Program-made: the position numbers and the translations under genes
The notes under the pieces: model-generated
What the model was told of the DNA's origin: nothing
Seen by the model: the letters and a program-made list of their open reading frames with translations, nothing else
Database searches by the model: none
From: Ministeria vibrans ATCC 50519
Taxonomy: Eukaryota; Opisthokonta; Filasterea
Reading direction: 5' to 3'
DNA: 63,649 bases
Assembly: GCA_943704425.1 (NCBI GenBank)
Contig: CALSCP010002679.1
Coordinates: 32,937-96,585 of the forward strand
In this document: positions 25,901 to 37,328 of the stretch, one piece after another
Numbering within the stretch: position 1 is the first letter of the stretch
Layout: every line of letters begins with the position of its first letter

Positions 25901-28900
25901 CGACAATCTTCTCGTTGGCCTTGCACTGTACGCACCGATTATCCTTCTTCACTTTTCCAGAGGTCGCATCGCACGCCTCACACGACTGCCCATCGGCAGC
26001 AGGAACCTGATTTGCCGGACATGCCGCACACGCGGGGGGCGCCAGACTGGCGTCCATGAACTGATTGCCACTGCAATCCACACATCGACCATCCACAACC
26101 TTTTTGGGACTGGCACATTCGATGCATGTCTGGCCGTTGGTTGTGTACTTTGACGAGGGGCACGACGAGCACGTAGTGAGACCCGTCTTGGTCGCGACCT
26201 TTCCCTCGTCGCATGCAGTGCACACCGTCAGACTCGAAGCGGACGAAAAGCGTCCAATGGCGCAGTCGGTGCACTGAGTCGCGCCTGCAGCGTCGCTGTA
26301 CTTGCCCGAAGGACACGTTTGACATCCCTTGCTGTCGTCTTTGGAGAAGGTGCCCAATGGACACGCAAGACAGACCTCGCCCCGCTTTGGTCGATGGTGA
26401 CCGCTGGGACATGCGTTGCATCCAGTTCCGTCCGCCTTGGCTATCTTGTTCGGCGCACATTCGGCGCACTGCTCGCCCGGCGACGGTGTGTAAGAGTTGG
26501 TGCCGCATTCACTGCATTTCTCATCACCGGGAGCGTTCTCATCACGGATCTTGCCAGCCGGACATGTTTTGCAGGTCTTGCGATCGGCTGCCGAGTACTT
26601 CTCAGGCGCGCACACCTTGCATTCGGTGGCGCCTTCGGACGACGAGTAGAATCCAAAGTCACACATAACACATGAGGCCGCGGCAACGGAACCCTTTGCA
26701 GCGACTGCTTTGCCAGCCGCACACTTTTTACACACGCTCGTGCCTTCACCATCCTGGTAGTGACCCGCCGCACAGTCGGAGCAGACACTTTGTCCGGTGG
26801 CCTTGCTGATCTTGCCCGCGGCGCAATTTGCACACTCGGAAAGACCCGATGTGGCAGTGTGAGTACCGGCGGTGCATGGAGTGCACACAGAGCCGCCCTC
26901 AAGATTGCTAAACTTTCCAGCCGAGCATGGCTTGCAAGCAGTCGAAGCCTTTGCACCGGTGCTTGTCGAGAATTTTCCCTTCGAGCACTCATTGGCACAC
27001 TCCGAGGCACCCATCGTACTGCTGTAGCGTCCACTCGTACACGCCTTGCAAGTGGATGACCCCGTTGCACTTGTCGCATCACTAAAACGACCTCCGCGGC
27101 ACTGAGTGCACACGGACGAGCCCGACGACGAGTAGGTGCCCTTGCCGCAGGGTGTACAGTCGCTAGCAGCAGTTGCACCCTTGGCGTTGAGCATCTTCCC
27201 AGCTGAACACGATTTGCACGACTTACTCCCAGTTACATCGGCATACTTGCCCTCGGTGCATTCGACACACGTCTGGAGACCTGCTTGTGACGAGAATCGT
27301 CCTGTCGCACAAGGGTCGCAGCCGTCACGAATGCCCGTCTTGCCGCGCTTGCCGGAGGGACACCGCTTGCAAGCGCCGTTCACAACGTCGTTGTACTTTC
27401 CCGCGCCACACGGCACACACGACCCACCTGCATCGTGCTGCTTGCCTGGATTGCAGTCTGTGGCACGCGTGCCTCGGCTCAAAGCCAAACCATTCGAGTC
27501 AACGTCCATGTCGGTGTCGAAGATATCGTCGTCGTCCATGTCGTACAGCATCTCGCTCTCGGTCACGTCGTTGCTCTCGTCCACCCTCACGTTCTCGTCC
27601 GGCTCGTAGCCCGTCTCTTCCAGCTCACCGGTGTCTGGGTTGCGGCGCACGCGTCCCAGACGCAGATCTTCGCGCTCAAGTGCGTCTGCCGGGAGATCCT
27701 CAGCGAGTCGCTTGGCCGAGTCGCGTGTGCCATCAAAGCAAGTGATAAACGGGTTGCGAGAGTCACATACCAGGTTCTGGAACACCTGGAAGGTGTCCTT
27801 ATCCATCGCGACAATGGTCTCTCGTGTGAGGCGCAAATCGTGCGCCAATACAAGCGGTCGGACTGCACTTGCGTCGACAATGTCACGACGCGTAATGCCG
27901 CGCTGCGCCTTGTACCACTCGCACTGGTCAATTTGATTAACATCATCGATAAATTCGCGTCCAATACCCAACGCAAACTGAAGACCGGCAAAGAGAAAGC
28001 TGATGGAGGCAGTGAATTGGAAGTGGAACGGCACGGCCGGCGAGTATTCGTACTCACCGCCAAAGAAAGTGCGAGCCGCCGTCGATTTAGTGCACAGGTC
28101 GCGACCGGACGCCTTGAGGTTGCCCACGTTGTTCCAGCCAATGACAATGTCGCAGCCCATGTACCCCTGGTAGGCGAGTCGCAGGACACCGTCTGAATCC
28201 TCAAATGTGACATCACTTCGCGTGGCAAACGCAAACTCCAAGTCAATGGTGAACGTGCTCGGTTTCCAAAAGGTTGTAAAGAAGTTCTTGATGGAATCCG
28301 CGTCACCAAGGGCACGGCGCGACATGTGGTTCGCATGTGTCTGCAGCGCGACCTCGGTGCCCGAGGTGTACGCGGCGGCGAGCACTGCAGGCTCGACGTG
28401 GTCACAGAAGAGACCGGCCCAGGGGGAGGTGCATTCACACACAAAGCCAGTGGGACTCCACAGCGAGTGAAAGCACGCACCTTTGTTTGCGCACGGTGAC
28501 GAGGCGCACGTGTCAGCCAGGAGCTCGCACACGTCACCGGCAAACGCAGGTGGACATTCACAGACGAACCCATCGGCGTTGGCATCGCAAGTGCCGTTGT
28601 GAGTGCACGGCAACGAGGCACAATGGTCAATGGTTGAAGCGCAACGCGAGCCATGAAATCCAAGGGGACACTCGCACACGAAGATGCCTTCGTCGGTGTC
28701 GTGCAAGTGACATGTGCCATTGTTGCTGCAAGGGTTCATAGGGCCACAGACACGCGCGTGTTCCGCTTCGAGCTTCTCGCGTTCGCGAAGCAGCCACGCG
28801 ACAAACGACTGGCCTCGCTGTGCGGCGTCGCGCGGTTGCATTTCGTGAACATCAGTATTGTCGCGAGTGCGATAGTATTCCGCCTCGAGTTCGAAAATAG

Positions 28901-31900
28901 ACGCGCGGTGAAGATCACGTCGACCGCGAGAGCCGACACCGCCACTCAAGCCGCCACCAAACAGCGCCAGATTGGTACGTCCATTGTTCAACACGATTGT
29001 GAATGACTTGAAGCCCATTGTCGCTAGTGGGATGGGCACAAAACCCTCGTCTCCAACAATGTCCTTTGAGCCAGTCGCATATCGAATGAGAGCCGCAATG
29101 GTCCAGGGACAATTGTCCATTGCCGTGGCGGTACGCTGCAGTTTGAACTTGCCCATGAGCGAGAGGTACCAGTAGAGCGCTGCACACGAACCGTCTTTGC
29201 CGACCTTGCCACTAACGCTCAGGTCAAAGAGGTTGTTCAGCTGGAGCTCTTGGACGGGTGCCTTGGGCGAGATCATGGAGAGGAAACCCGCACCAAATGT
29301 GCCGTCTTGGACACCCATGGCCGAGTAGTCGATGCTGTTTTTGAGGAACTCATCACGACGGCGATTGGCGGGCGCCGTTGCTGTGCTGTGGTGCGTGAAT
29401 GGATGGGCAGTTGGGCCTGGACGCATGCTACTGAAGAACTTTTCGACCGTGGGGAAGACGGAGAGGTCGGGGAAGGGCACCATGGTGAGCAAGGGCATGC
29501 CAAGCATTTCAGCGACGAATTTGACGAGGACACGGCCACTGAGCTGTGTCTGAGCGTAGATGACGACCGAGTCGGGCTGGGGTGTTGTGATGGCAGTAAA
29601 CAGAATGTCTTGGGGTCGCTGGTCGCCATAGGTGACGGTAAGGAGACTGTTGAGGAACGATACAAGAGCGCTCTGGGCCTCCACCGACTCAACCACCTGG
29701 TTGACCACACCGAGCGCGGCCACGCCAGCACCCAGTTCCATAAACAGCTCGCCTCCAACCACACCCTTGCAGCGGCGATCGGCGTCGCTGTCGGGCACTG
29801 CTTTGGCACAGGCAATCGTGTTGATGCACACGCCGGTGCCGCAGCTGCGTGTCTCGCGATCGAGTGTCTCGCACACAAACGTGTGTGAACTTGTGATAAG
29901 CTTGCGCTCACGAGTCTGCGAGCCTCCATCGCACGTCTTGGAACACGCACCCCAGGCACTCCACTGCTCCCAGGAGCACAACACATGTTTGCAATCCACT
30001 GAGTTGCACACCATCGACTCAGAACGTGCAAGCGTTGAAGAGCACGCCGCGCCTCCGTACGCGGCACTTTGAGCCTCACCTCGCTGACGTTGCTTGCTGC
30101 CACCACCGCACAGCTCCGAACAGGCAGACCAAGTGGTCCAGTCGGCAAGCGTGCAATCGACGGGACAAGGATCACCTTGACATGTGCCTGTTTCGCTATT
30201 GCCACCAGTGCAGTCGAGCCCACCTGGCTGGGTCGGTGACACAATCGTGCGTGTGCGTGTGCTGGTGCCCGCCTCGTTGCACGCGGCTCCACACTCCCAA
30301 TCGCTCCAGCTCGACCAGACGCAATCGAAGGGTGTCGTACAGGGCTTCTCGTTGCACGCACGCGAGTTGGTCGCCGAGCCAGTACACGGACGGCCGCCGT
30401 GTGCCGCTGCGGGCGACTGAGTGCGCGAGCGTTTCTGGGTGCCACCGCCACACGACGCAACTGAACATGTATCGTACGCGGTCCACGTGGTCCAAACGCA
30501 ATCGATGGGACAGGCAATACGGTTGCACGCGACTGTCTCTTGTTTGCTCCCGGTGCAAGGTTTGCCGCCGTACATGTGAGCATTGAGAGGCGCGCGTGTA
30601 CGCACGGTCTCGCCAGCATTGCCACATGACGCGGTGCACGGACTCCAGTCGGTCCATTGACTGAAGACACAGTCAATGGGGCAGCCTTGTGTGTTGCACG
30701 GACGCGTCTCGGCCGCATCGCCGGCGCACTCTTGGCCACCATGACGAGCGTGTGAGAGCACATGACGATGGCGACGATGAACACCGCCGCCGCAACTGAC
30801 AGTGCAGACGCTGCTCCACGATGACCAGACGCTCCACGCACAGTCCGAGGGATGACATGCCGTGTTTCCACACGATCGTGTTTCGGTCGCGGCACCGGGA
30901 CACCACAGCGCCGAGGAGGACTGGGGTTGACGCACACGCATCTCGAATCCACCGTTGCCGCCGCACGCGACCGAACAAGCCCCCCATGGATCCCAGGGGC
31001 TCCACGAACATGTGGTGGAGCTGCAGGAGCCTGCATAGCAGGGCGCAGACTGCTTGGCAAGCAGACACGAAATGGTGTCGGCCGGAGAAGTGTGTGCCTG
31101 CTTGGCAACTGGCCAGCGCGACTTGACGGGCGACGCAGCACACGCTTGCATTGAACACGCGGACATGTCCCAGCTGGACCATGTGCACGCGTCCCAAGGG
31201 CAATCCATTTGGTCTTCCAGATGGTGTTCGACCTCAAGGACGGGTCGCAAGAAGTGCCAGGAGGCCGAGTCGTCGTAGATTTCGACAAGTGCTGGATCAA
31301 CGTCGGCAGCCAAGCGCACAATGAAAGAGCCACCGGCACGGAACAGAGGCGACGAGCAAGCCATGCGACCATGGGTGTAGGTCATGCGGCAGGCTACGGT
31401 GGTGCCCCTTAGCACAAGGACAACGGGTGGCTCGCGTGTCCACGAAGTCTTGCCGTGCAACACAAGGGTCACCGTTTGGCCGCTGGTGAGTGCCTTGGCA
31501 TGCGTGAAAGTGACTGTGGCATCGAGTGTCGGACTCACACGCATGACTTGATTGGTCGCCGAACTGCTGTAGGTGTTTACGACGGATGTGACTGGCGCAG
31601 TGACACAAGAGACGTCGCACTTGTCGCCGGACATGCCGCGTGGACAAGCGCATGTGATGCCAGCAAACTGAGGAAGACACACACACGCAAAGCTCATGAT
31701 GCCATCGTGGCAAGTGGCGCCGTTGAGACACGGGTTGGAAGCGCAATCATCAATATTGGTGGCACAGTCGGTGCCTGTGAACCCCGTATCACAGGAGCAC
31801 TGGGGCGAACCGTTTGCCTGGATGATACAGTCGCCATTGGTGTAGACACACTTGGCGAGCCCTGCTGCGTTGCGCTCGCAGAGCGTCGCCGAGGCGTGGC

Positions 31901-34900
31901 AGGGCGACGGGACGCACGGTTCCTTGATCTGGCACGTTGTGCCGTAGTGGGACGGCGGACACGAGCAGGTGTACGAGTTGATGCCGTCGCGGCAGGTACC
32001 TCCGTTCTCGCATGGGCGTGGGGCGCACTCGTTCACATTGGTGGTGCAAGTGTGACCGGCCCAGCCAGGGCGACAGGCACAGGTGAATCCGTTGATAAGA
32101 TCGGTACATGTGCCGCTATTCTTGCAGGGGCCCGGTGCGCACTCGTTTATGTTAGTGTTGCAGCGAGCACCTGTCCAGCCGGCGTGGCACGAGCACGAAA
32201 GCTGAGTGCCGGCCGTGTTGACGTAACAGGTGCCGTGGGCATAGACACACCGTGCCTTGTTGTGGTCGTCGTGGCAGGTGGCGCCATTGTGACATGGGTT
32301 GGGCAAACACTCGTTGCGTGTGGTACATCGGGTGCCGCTGTAGCCGTAGTGACAGGCGCATGTGAAGGAGTTGATGCCATCTGAGCATTGTCCGTGATAC
32401 GAACACGTGTCGGAGCGGCAGTCGTTGATATTTTCCGCGCAGTTGGCGCCACGAAAGCCTGTGCGACAGTAGCATACGTACGAGTTGATGCCGTCGCGAC
32501 ACGTTCCACCGTTGCGGCAGGGATTGCCGGCGCAATCGTTGATGTTGTGTTCACAGACGTCGCCGTACCAGCCTGAGTGGCACAACGCGCGTTGGTCCGC
32601 CACCACTTTGATGTTGTCGATGCCCCAGAGAAAGCTAGACTGGGCGTTGTGCACGCGCCAGCGAAACCACACACGAGTGGTACCGACCGGAACGGTGACT
32701 GTCTTTGCGTAGTTCCTGTACGCACTTGGTCCAGTGAAATAGCCGAGCGTACCGAAGGCGTGGCCGTTGGTGGAAACTTCAAAGTAGCCGCATTGCCAAT
32801 AGTTGCCATGGAATTTGGTGTCGAACCAGATGCGGACCTGATTGGTGTTGGACGGAATAGTGATTGCCTGTGTCTCGAGGATGGCGTAGATGGGACCCCA
32901 AGCCCAATAATTGTACTGCGTTAGCAATCTCGAGTCGGCGACGGCAATGATGTTGTGGCCGTGGGTGCCTTCGTAAGGGAAGCCGACGGAGAGGCTGTCG
33001 CGGGAGTTCCACCAAGTGGCGTAGCCAAAGGTCCAGCCGGAGAAAGGATGCCCCTTGTTGACGGCGCCAGTGGAGCCAAGGTCAACTGTGAGCCCCTCTG
33101 GAGGGGTGGGCGTCCACACGTTTGCCCACCACGAGTATTTCACGTCAGGTTGCAGCAGGGCGCTTAGGCCGTCGAAGTTTTCGAACATGACGAGATCCGA
33201 GCGGCGAGTGCCGTGGGCAAGCGAACAATGACGGGACGCTCCGCTGCACGAAGTGACCGTGCCAGAATAAGGTGCGCAGCTGAAAGAATGGCACGAGTTG
33301 TAAGTACTGTGACACTTTGAGCCGTAGCGACCAAGCGGACAGCGACAATTGTAACCGTAGGAGGTCTGAGTGCACTTTCCGCCATACGCGCACGCGTTGC
33401 AGTAGCTGGAGCATGTTGGTCTGCCCACTTGACGATTTGTGTACTGTCCACTGGGACAGTTTCGGCATGAGCCCGCCTATTAATAGTATTAGTATAGATG
33501 GCAACAGGAAGAGAGAGAGGGAACAGGCAAACATTTGTTGTATCGTACGTAGGAGCCGGAGATCTTGTCGCGAGGACAGTTGTAGCAGGTGTACTGCAAG
33601 AATATGAGAGCCGTGTGAGTCTGGTACAGTCGTTGTGTTTGTACTATTGTGTGTGTACCGAGTAGTAGGGCGAGTACTTTCCGGCTGGGCAGCCGTAACT
33701 GACTTTTCCTCCTGGGCAGTAACTTCCCGCAGGGCAGTTGTAGCACCCTGGAGAGTACAATGAAGAAAAAGAGAGACAATTAAACACGCGATTAAAATTG
33801 AGGGGTTGATACCGGTGTAGCCATTTGAAGAGGTGGAGGTGTATTTCCGACTGGGACAGTTGTAGCATGCGGACGCCGATCCCTTGTACTGACCGTAGTT
33901 GCAGGCGGTGCAATAACTCTTGGCATAGGACTACAAAATAATTCACATTAAATTATTAATAATAATTATTATTAGAAGAAGAAGAATACAACCCATTAAT
34001 AATAATAATAATAATAATAATAGACTTATTATTATTATTATTTATTTTTTAAGAATAGCAAATTAATTATTGTTGCTGGTATCGAACCGAAATTTTGCCA
34101 CCGGGGCATGATGGACAGCTGCCATACGCCCAGCCAGAGTATGTGCCGGCAGGACACGCTGAGCAGCCTGATGCACTCTGGGGGCTGTACTTGCCCCCAT
34201 AACAGGAATGACAATACGTACTGTACGCGGCGTTGGAGTATTTACCGGCGGGACACGAAGGACAGGACGTTCTACCGTAACTGCCTTGATAGTAGCCAGC
34301 GTAGCAAGGATACGCGATGTTGTGAAGGCATCGGTAACCTGGGGGACAGCTGGAGCAGTGATAGGTATAGCCGCTCCACCAACTGCCTTTCTTCGCCGAA
34401 TGGTAATAACCAGTTGGGCAGAAGCGACGGTCTCGACGCAACGGGGTGTCTGCACGCGCAATAGTTGTGATCAGGTCGGCGCAAAGCTCACCAGTGGCAG
34501 TCGGGGGACACGCACACACGCGCTTGCCGTCGAGGAACGAGCAAAGACCGCCATTGAGACACGGCGATGCAGAGCAGTCGTTGGGTTGCGCAGCACAAGT
34601 GTCCACCTCAACAATTATGTTGGAAATCGAAAAGTCTACAAAAAAAAGTATAGTAGGTGAGGAAGAAGAAGAACACGCCACAATTCACAAACAAAGGTCA
34701 AACAGCGACAACACAAAGAGCTTAGCAACACTAATTTAAACCTGAAAATCGACAAAAAAAAACAAAAAAAAACTTACTGTCCTCGTTTGTAAACCGAAAG
34801 GACATGAATTCGCTGACGTCGCGGGGCAAAGACGTGTTGAAGGCGTGGCGCACAAGAGCCGGGGAGGCAGGCAACGCCAGCGAGACGTTAAGGGCATCAG

Positions 34901-35553
34901 CATGTGCAGTGTGAAGGGACAGTTGAAGAGACAGACTGTTCCCACTGCGACTCTCAAACGAGACGACAAGCGTACGCGCGCCAGAGCCCGCAGCAGGCGT
35001 GGGCAGCTGCAGCTCCGTCATGTGCACAGCCGCCTCGTGCCCTGCGGCTGCGACGGTGTTCGGCAGTGGACCCCAAATTTCTTCAATTTCCGTATTGTGA
35101 GTGCTTTCCGTCGCTTGTCGGCGAACCTGCAAGCAGCCACAGAATGAGCATGCATATACTTCCCAAATGCGTGGTATGTGACTATGTGTTTATGTCTCGA
35201 CGGCATATCCGCTCTGTCCTTCTCATCTCGTTCTTTTCTCTTTTTTTGGCTGCTTTTTCTGCCTCTTTTGTGTTTTTTTCTTTTCTTCTTTTCTGCTGTC
35301 GTACGGTAAGGAGACCACCGTCGCCCACTTCAACGACGCCCACCGTCTTGGAGGTGTGAATCAAATGTGTCCCCGCTGGAGCAGAGCGAGAATCGTTGCG
35401 GTTAGGCAATGCATCGACGTTTTTGCTCATCGTTAGAAATTTGCACGTCGGTTCGACGGGAGCAAAGGACCGCGCGACTCCCGAGCCCAAGAGGGACAGC
35501 AAAAGGGCGAGACCAAGGAAAAGGGACGCTGGTCCAACCGAGCTGGAGGCCAT
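13959..35553 (-). CDS. giant secreted multidomain cysteine-rich protein (~6,970 aa)
   Basis: Spliced as complement(13959..33476, 33549..33593, 33659..33747, 33813..33930, 34088..34635, 34778..35126, 35305..35553); phases agree at every join. Residues 1-28 are a signal peptide. Then: beta-rich segment (84-200), EGF, Tyr/Cys/Gly-rich small modules (270-500), MAM-like region (~530-760), EGF repeats (~776-1082), eight TSP1 repeats (~1226-1666), three EGFs (~2044-2166), an acidic linker, more than 30 GCC2/GCC3 or ephrin-receptor-like cysteine modules (~2472-3800), several beta-rich segments, an Ala-rich amphipathic helical region (~4426-4629), C2-like (~4892-4996), DNRLRE-like (~5259-5402), LamG-like (~5412-5632), about 13 six-cysteine modules (~5687-6366), an acidic region and a hydrophobic C-terminus without a clear membrane helix. 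It is probably an extracellular matrix, lorica or adhesion component; function is inference. The 19.5-kb last exon is intronless. No single known family spans this layout. Confidence 0.85.
15780..17815 (-). repeat. array of ~13 six-cysteine 'DLPxG' modules in the giant protein
   Basis: Each unit is 45-75 residues. The pattern is C-x-Y-x-G-x-x-D-[LIV]-P-x-G-x-x-C, then x(4-6)-[QN]-C, then x(5-9)-A-x-C-V-x(3)-C-x(3)-C. Successive units begin after each final Cys, for example at VWDDIP, RLQVPL, YMANTP, LFDDIP, AHPSIK and FETFLQ. The first three units are more divergent. An isolated related unit lies nearer the C-terminus (about 14600-14490). Cysteine spacing differs from the EGF, TSP1 and GCC2/GCC3 modules in the same protein. 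Confidence 0.85.
23480..27460 (-). repeat. array of GCC2/GCC3-like cysteine modules in the giant protein
   Basis: A tandem series of 25-50-residue units with the pattern C-x-x-C-x-x-G-[KTR]-[YF]-S, as in CPSGKYSDAAGATQC. These are typical of GCC2_GCC3 / ephrin-receptor-like modules in secreted and surface proteins of protists and animals. More than 30 units are visible. Units toward the 3' end are more irregular, with PLADG or NAAGTAC spacers replacing the canonical middle. Confidence 0.85.
29880..31200 (-). repeat. eight thrombospondin type-1 repeats in the giant protein
   Basis: Eight consecutive units start with C-x-W-x-x-W (WSSW, WSPW, WSVWSSW, WTDW, WTTW, WSSW, WTTW, WSAW) and contain CS/CT-x-x-C-G-G motifs. 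These are the classical TSP1 layout, with potential C-mannosylation (WxxW) and O-fucosylation sites. They lie between a beta-rich domain and a region of unknown fold. Confidence 0.9.
31630..32550 (-). repeat. EGF-like repeat array in the giant protein
   Basis: About seven EGF units with the six-cysteine pattern. Several have the calcium-binding type start N-[IV]-[ND]-[DE]-C and the central N-G-[GA]-[TA]-C with G-[IF]-N-S-[YF]-x-C. The order and style resemble Notch- or fibropellin-like EGFs. One unit is enlarged by an insertion with an extra cysteine pair. Confidence 0.9.
33955..34045. repeat. repeat fragment plus TAA microsatellite in an intron
   Basis: Inside the intron between giant-gene exons 33813..33930 and 34088..34635. 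It contains ttattagaagaagaagaata followed by caacccattaataa, which matches the left end of the 11.4-kb repeat. An imperfect inverted TAA/TTA tract follows. This shows that the repeat, or its end, is dispersed. Confidence 0.55.
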
Positions 35554-36033
35554 TGTCCCGTGCAGTGAGAGAGAGGAAAAAGTTGAATTTTTTCAATATT
35601 AATAACTTACATTTGCGAGAAAAAACAAGCAGGTTTTGCCCGTTTTGGCGTTTCTAAACTGTTGAGTGTTGAGAATTGAGATCTTGATGTAGATTTTACT
35701 ATCAGTTGACAGTTGTAGCGTATTTGCTGCACTTACTTGCCGCGGTCGGAGTTCAGTTTGAAGTTGACACTAAAATAATAGGCACTAAATATGGATGTTC
35801 GTGGCTTGTGCGTTCATCGTAAACACTTAATATCTCGTGAAATACACAACTAGGGAACAATCCGCTCTTAGATCCATTATCCATATTCCATGTAAAATAA
35901 TGTCAAGGGTATTAGGGTAAAGAAATAAAAGAACGGGTGGGTCGAGGGCAGAACTAAACTACTACAGCAAAGACGTAGTAATTAGTAAAGTGTAAACTGT
36001 AAACTTTAGAGTTTTTTTATGGCTTACTGCCAG
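35554..36033. other. AT-rich spacer, no confident gene
   Basis: This 480-bp region upstream of the giant gene's signal-peptide exon should contain that gene's promoter. It is AT-rich with no long ORF. A short ATG-initiated stretch at about 35791 (ATGGATGTTCGTGG) is followed by a GT, and could be a first exon of the small plus-strand gene at 36034, but the joined phase does not work with the frame I favour. Confidence 0.35.
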
Positions 36034-36466
36034 ATGTCGTAGGTGCACACAATCCTTCAAAGAGAACACCAGTCTGCTTCATCTCCAGCGTGACGCGTCT
36101 CAATGGCGTTTTTTTTACGTGTTTTACGGTGAAGATTCAGAGGAGCGTTCCTCGCTCACGACCGCCCACGAAAAGCCTTCCAAATCTCCGATAGAGGTAC
36201 CCTAGTAACCCTACTATCTACGCTTGGAGTGTTCAACGAGTACTGTCGCCTTCAGTGCTTTCTTATTTTTTTTTCCGGTTTTGTTTTTCTCTCTCTGTTT
36301 GGACTCTCTTTCACAGATCGATTTTTCAAAAGAGGGCGACGAGACGACCGCGCTCTCACGTTTTTGTCGCGACGGCGGTCGTGTGCTTGTCAATTCCGGC
36401 TGTACACAAACAGAGGCACGTGCAGACTTTCCTATCGGCGAGGACGAAATGTACGACCCTATCTGA
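36034..36466 (+). CDS. small unrecognised gene, 3' two exons
   Basis: Exon about 36034..36196 ends at ATAGAG before gtaccc. Exon 36317..36466 starts after the acceptor tttcacag and ends in TGA. Both are phase 0 at the join, giving a continuous frame with YGEDSEERSSLTTAHEKPSK, then EIDFSKEGDETTALSRFCRDGG and the acidic end GEDEMYDPI. Amino-acid composition and splice signals argue for real coding sequence, but I do not recognise the family. No start codon is found, so it is either 5'-incomplete or a decayed copy. The DNA just after it (36509-36590) is shared with the repeat at 12.9 kb. It is divergent from the giant gene. Confidence 0.4.
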
Positions 36467-36615
36467 AGCGATCATCGAGACACATCGTCGCACGCTCGAC
36501 ACCGCTAGGTGAGCACGGTGGAGTAGGAAGTGTTCTAACTTCTGGACTCTCCTTGTCAGCGGTAGTTGTTGCAGTTGTTGTGGTTATTAAATAATTAGAC
36601 GAAGAAGAAGAGGAC

Positions 36616-36680
<65 letters not shown>

Positions 36681-36811
36681 TAAGAGAAAAAATTAATAAC
36701 GTCTTCATAAAAAAACAATTAATTCAACCACTGCGCATGCATCACAAACGAACGCCAACAGTCTAAGCTACACAGTATACACCACACTATATTGAATTGC
36801 TTTGTAATCTA
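36467..36811. repeat. shared repeat segment and TAA microsatellite
   Basis: 36509-36590 repeats the block at about 12886-12985 (gtgagcacggtggag, ctctcc-tgtcagcgg, ttgttgcag). It is followed by an A/G-rich patch and an uninterrupted (TAA)n tract at about 36618-36682, then AT-rich sequence up to the WDR11 stop codon on the other strand. No gene is visible. Confidence 0.7.
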
Positions 36812-37277
36812 CTACACAGATTTCATATTGTAGTGACGGGAACCAGAATCAACATAAACTCCTTCCAGGTGGGTCGCGTACTCCTTGTACATCCGCTGAC
36901 GCAACTCGGGCTCCACAGGCACACACCTCTCAAAGACACCTGCTTCGTCACACGCACTCAGAAGCATCATTGCCATGTCAATTTCGCCGCACTACATAGT
37001 TTTTCTCATGATAACAATCTTATTCATAGTAAAATAGGTATACCTCGTGAAGAACTCGGATGGCATGCTCCCAGCGTGAGACTGACAACAACAAGAGCAC
37101 GCCATCGTGGACCTTGGTCTGATTGAGCAATGTGGGCGAAGGGAGGTGTGACGCCGGCGACGACTCAGACTCACCATCGCCCTTTTTGCTCGCTGCACGC
37201 TCTTTCCACGACTGACTACGCACGCCACCCGAGCGCAAAAGGTGTTCCGCCCACGCAGCGAGCACTTCGGCAGCACC
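36812..37277 (-). CDS. WDR11: WDR11 homologue, last two exons only
   Basis: Exons complement(36812..36991, 37044..37277), both phase 0. They encode the C-terminal alpha-solenoid of a WDR11-type protein: an [17 protein letters not shown] helix, [18 protein letters not shown], then [15 protein letters not shown] and a terminal region ending KSV. In WDR11 this helical end follows two beta-propellers. WDR11 acts with FAM91A1 in golgin-linked vesicle tethering and in ciliary and Hedgehog contexts. The large N-terminal WD part is absent. Directly upstream lies the A32 run and then SNU13 exons in the same orientation but a different phase, so no fused protein is possible. The alignment is from remembered family features and is moderate in strength. 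Confidence 0.6.
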
Positions 37278-37286
37278 CTATTGGAG

Positions 37287-37318
<32 letters not shown>
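37287..37318. repeat. A32 homopolymer at SNU13/WDR11 junction
   Basis: Thirty-two consecutive A on the plus strand (T on the sense strand of both flanking gene pieces). To the right is the phase-1 donor of SNU13 exon 2. To the left is the phase-0 acceptor of a WDR11 exon. It is the longest homopolymer in the window. Confidence 0.95.
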
Positions 37319-37319
<1 letters not shown>

Positions 37320-37328
37320 GCGTTGTAC

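Noticed and set aside
29273-31372. A 699-residue minus-strand ORF overlapping the TSP1 region
   Set aside because: It lies in another frame of the giant gene. Its composition is Arg/Pro/Ser-rich with no domains, while the main frame encodes clear TSP1 and EGF repeats. Low stop density in GC-rich DNA explains it.
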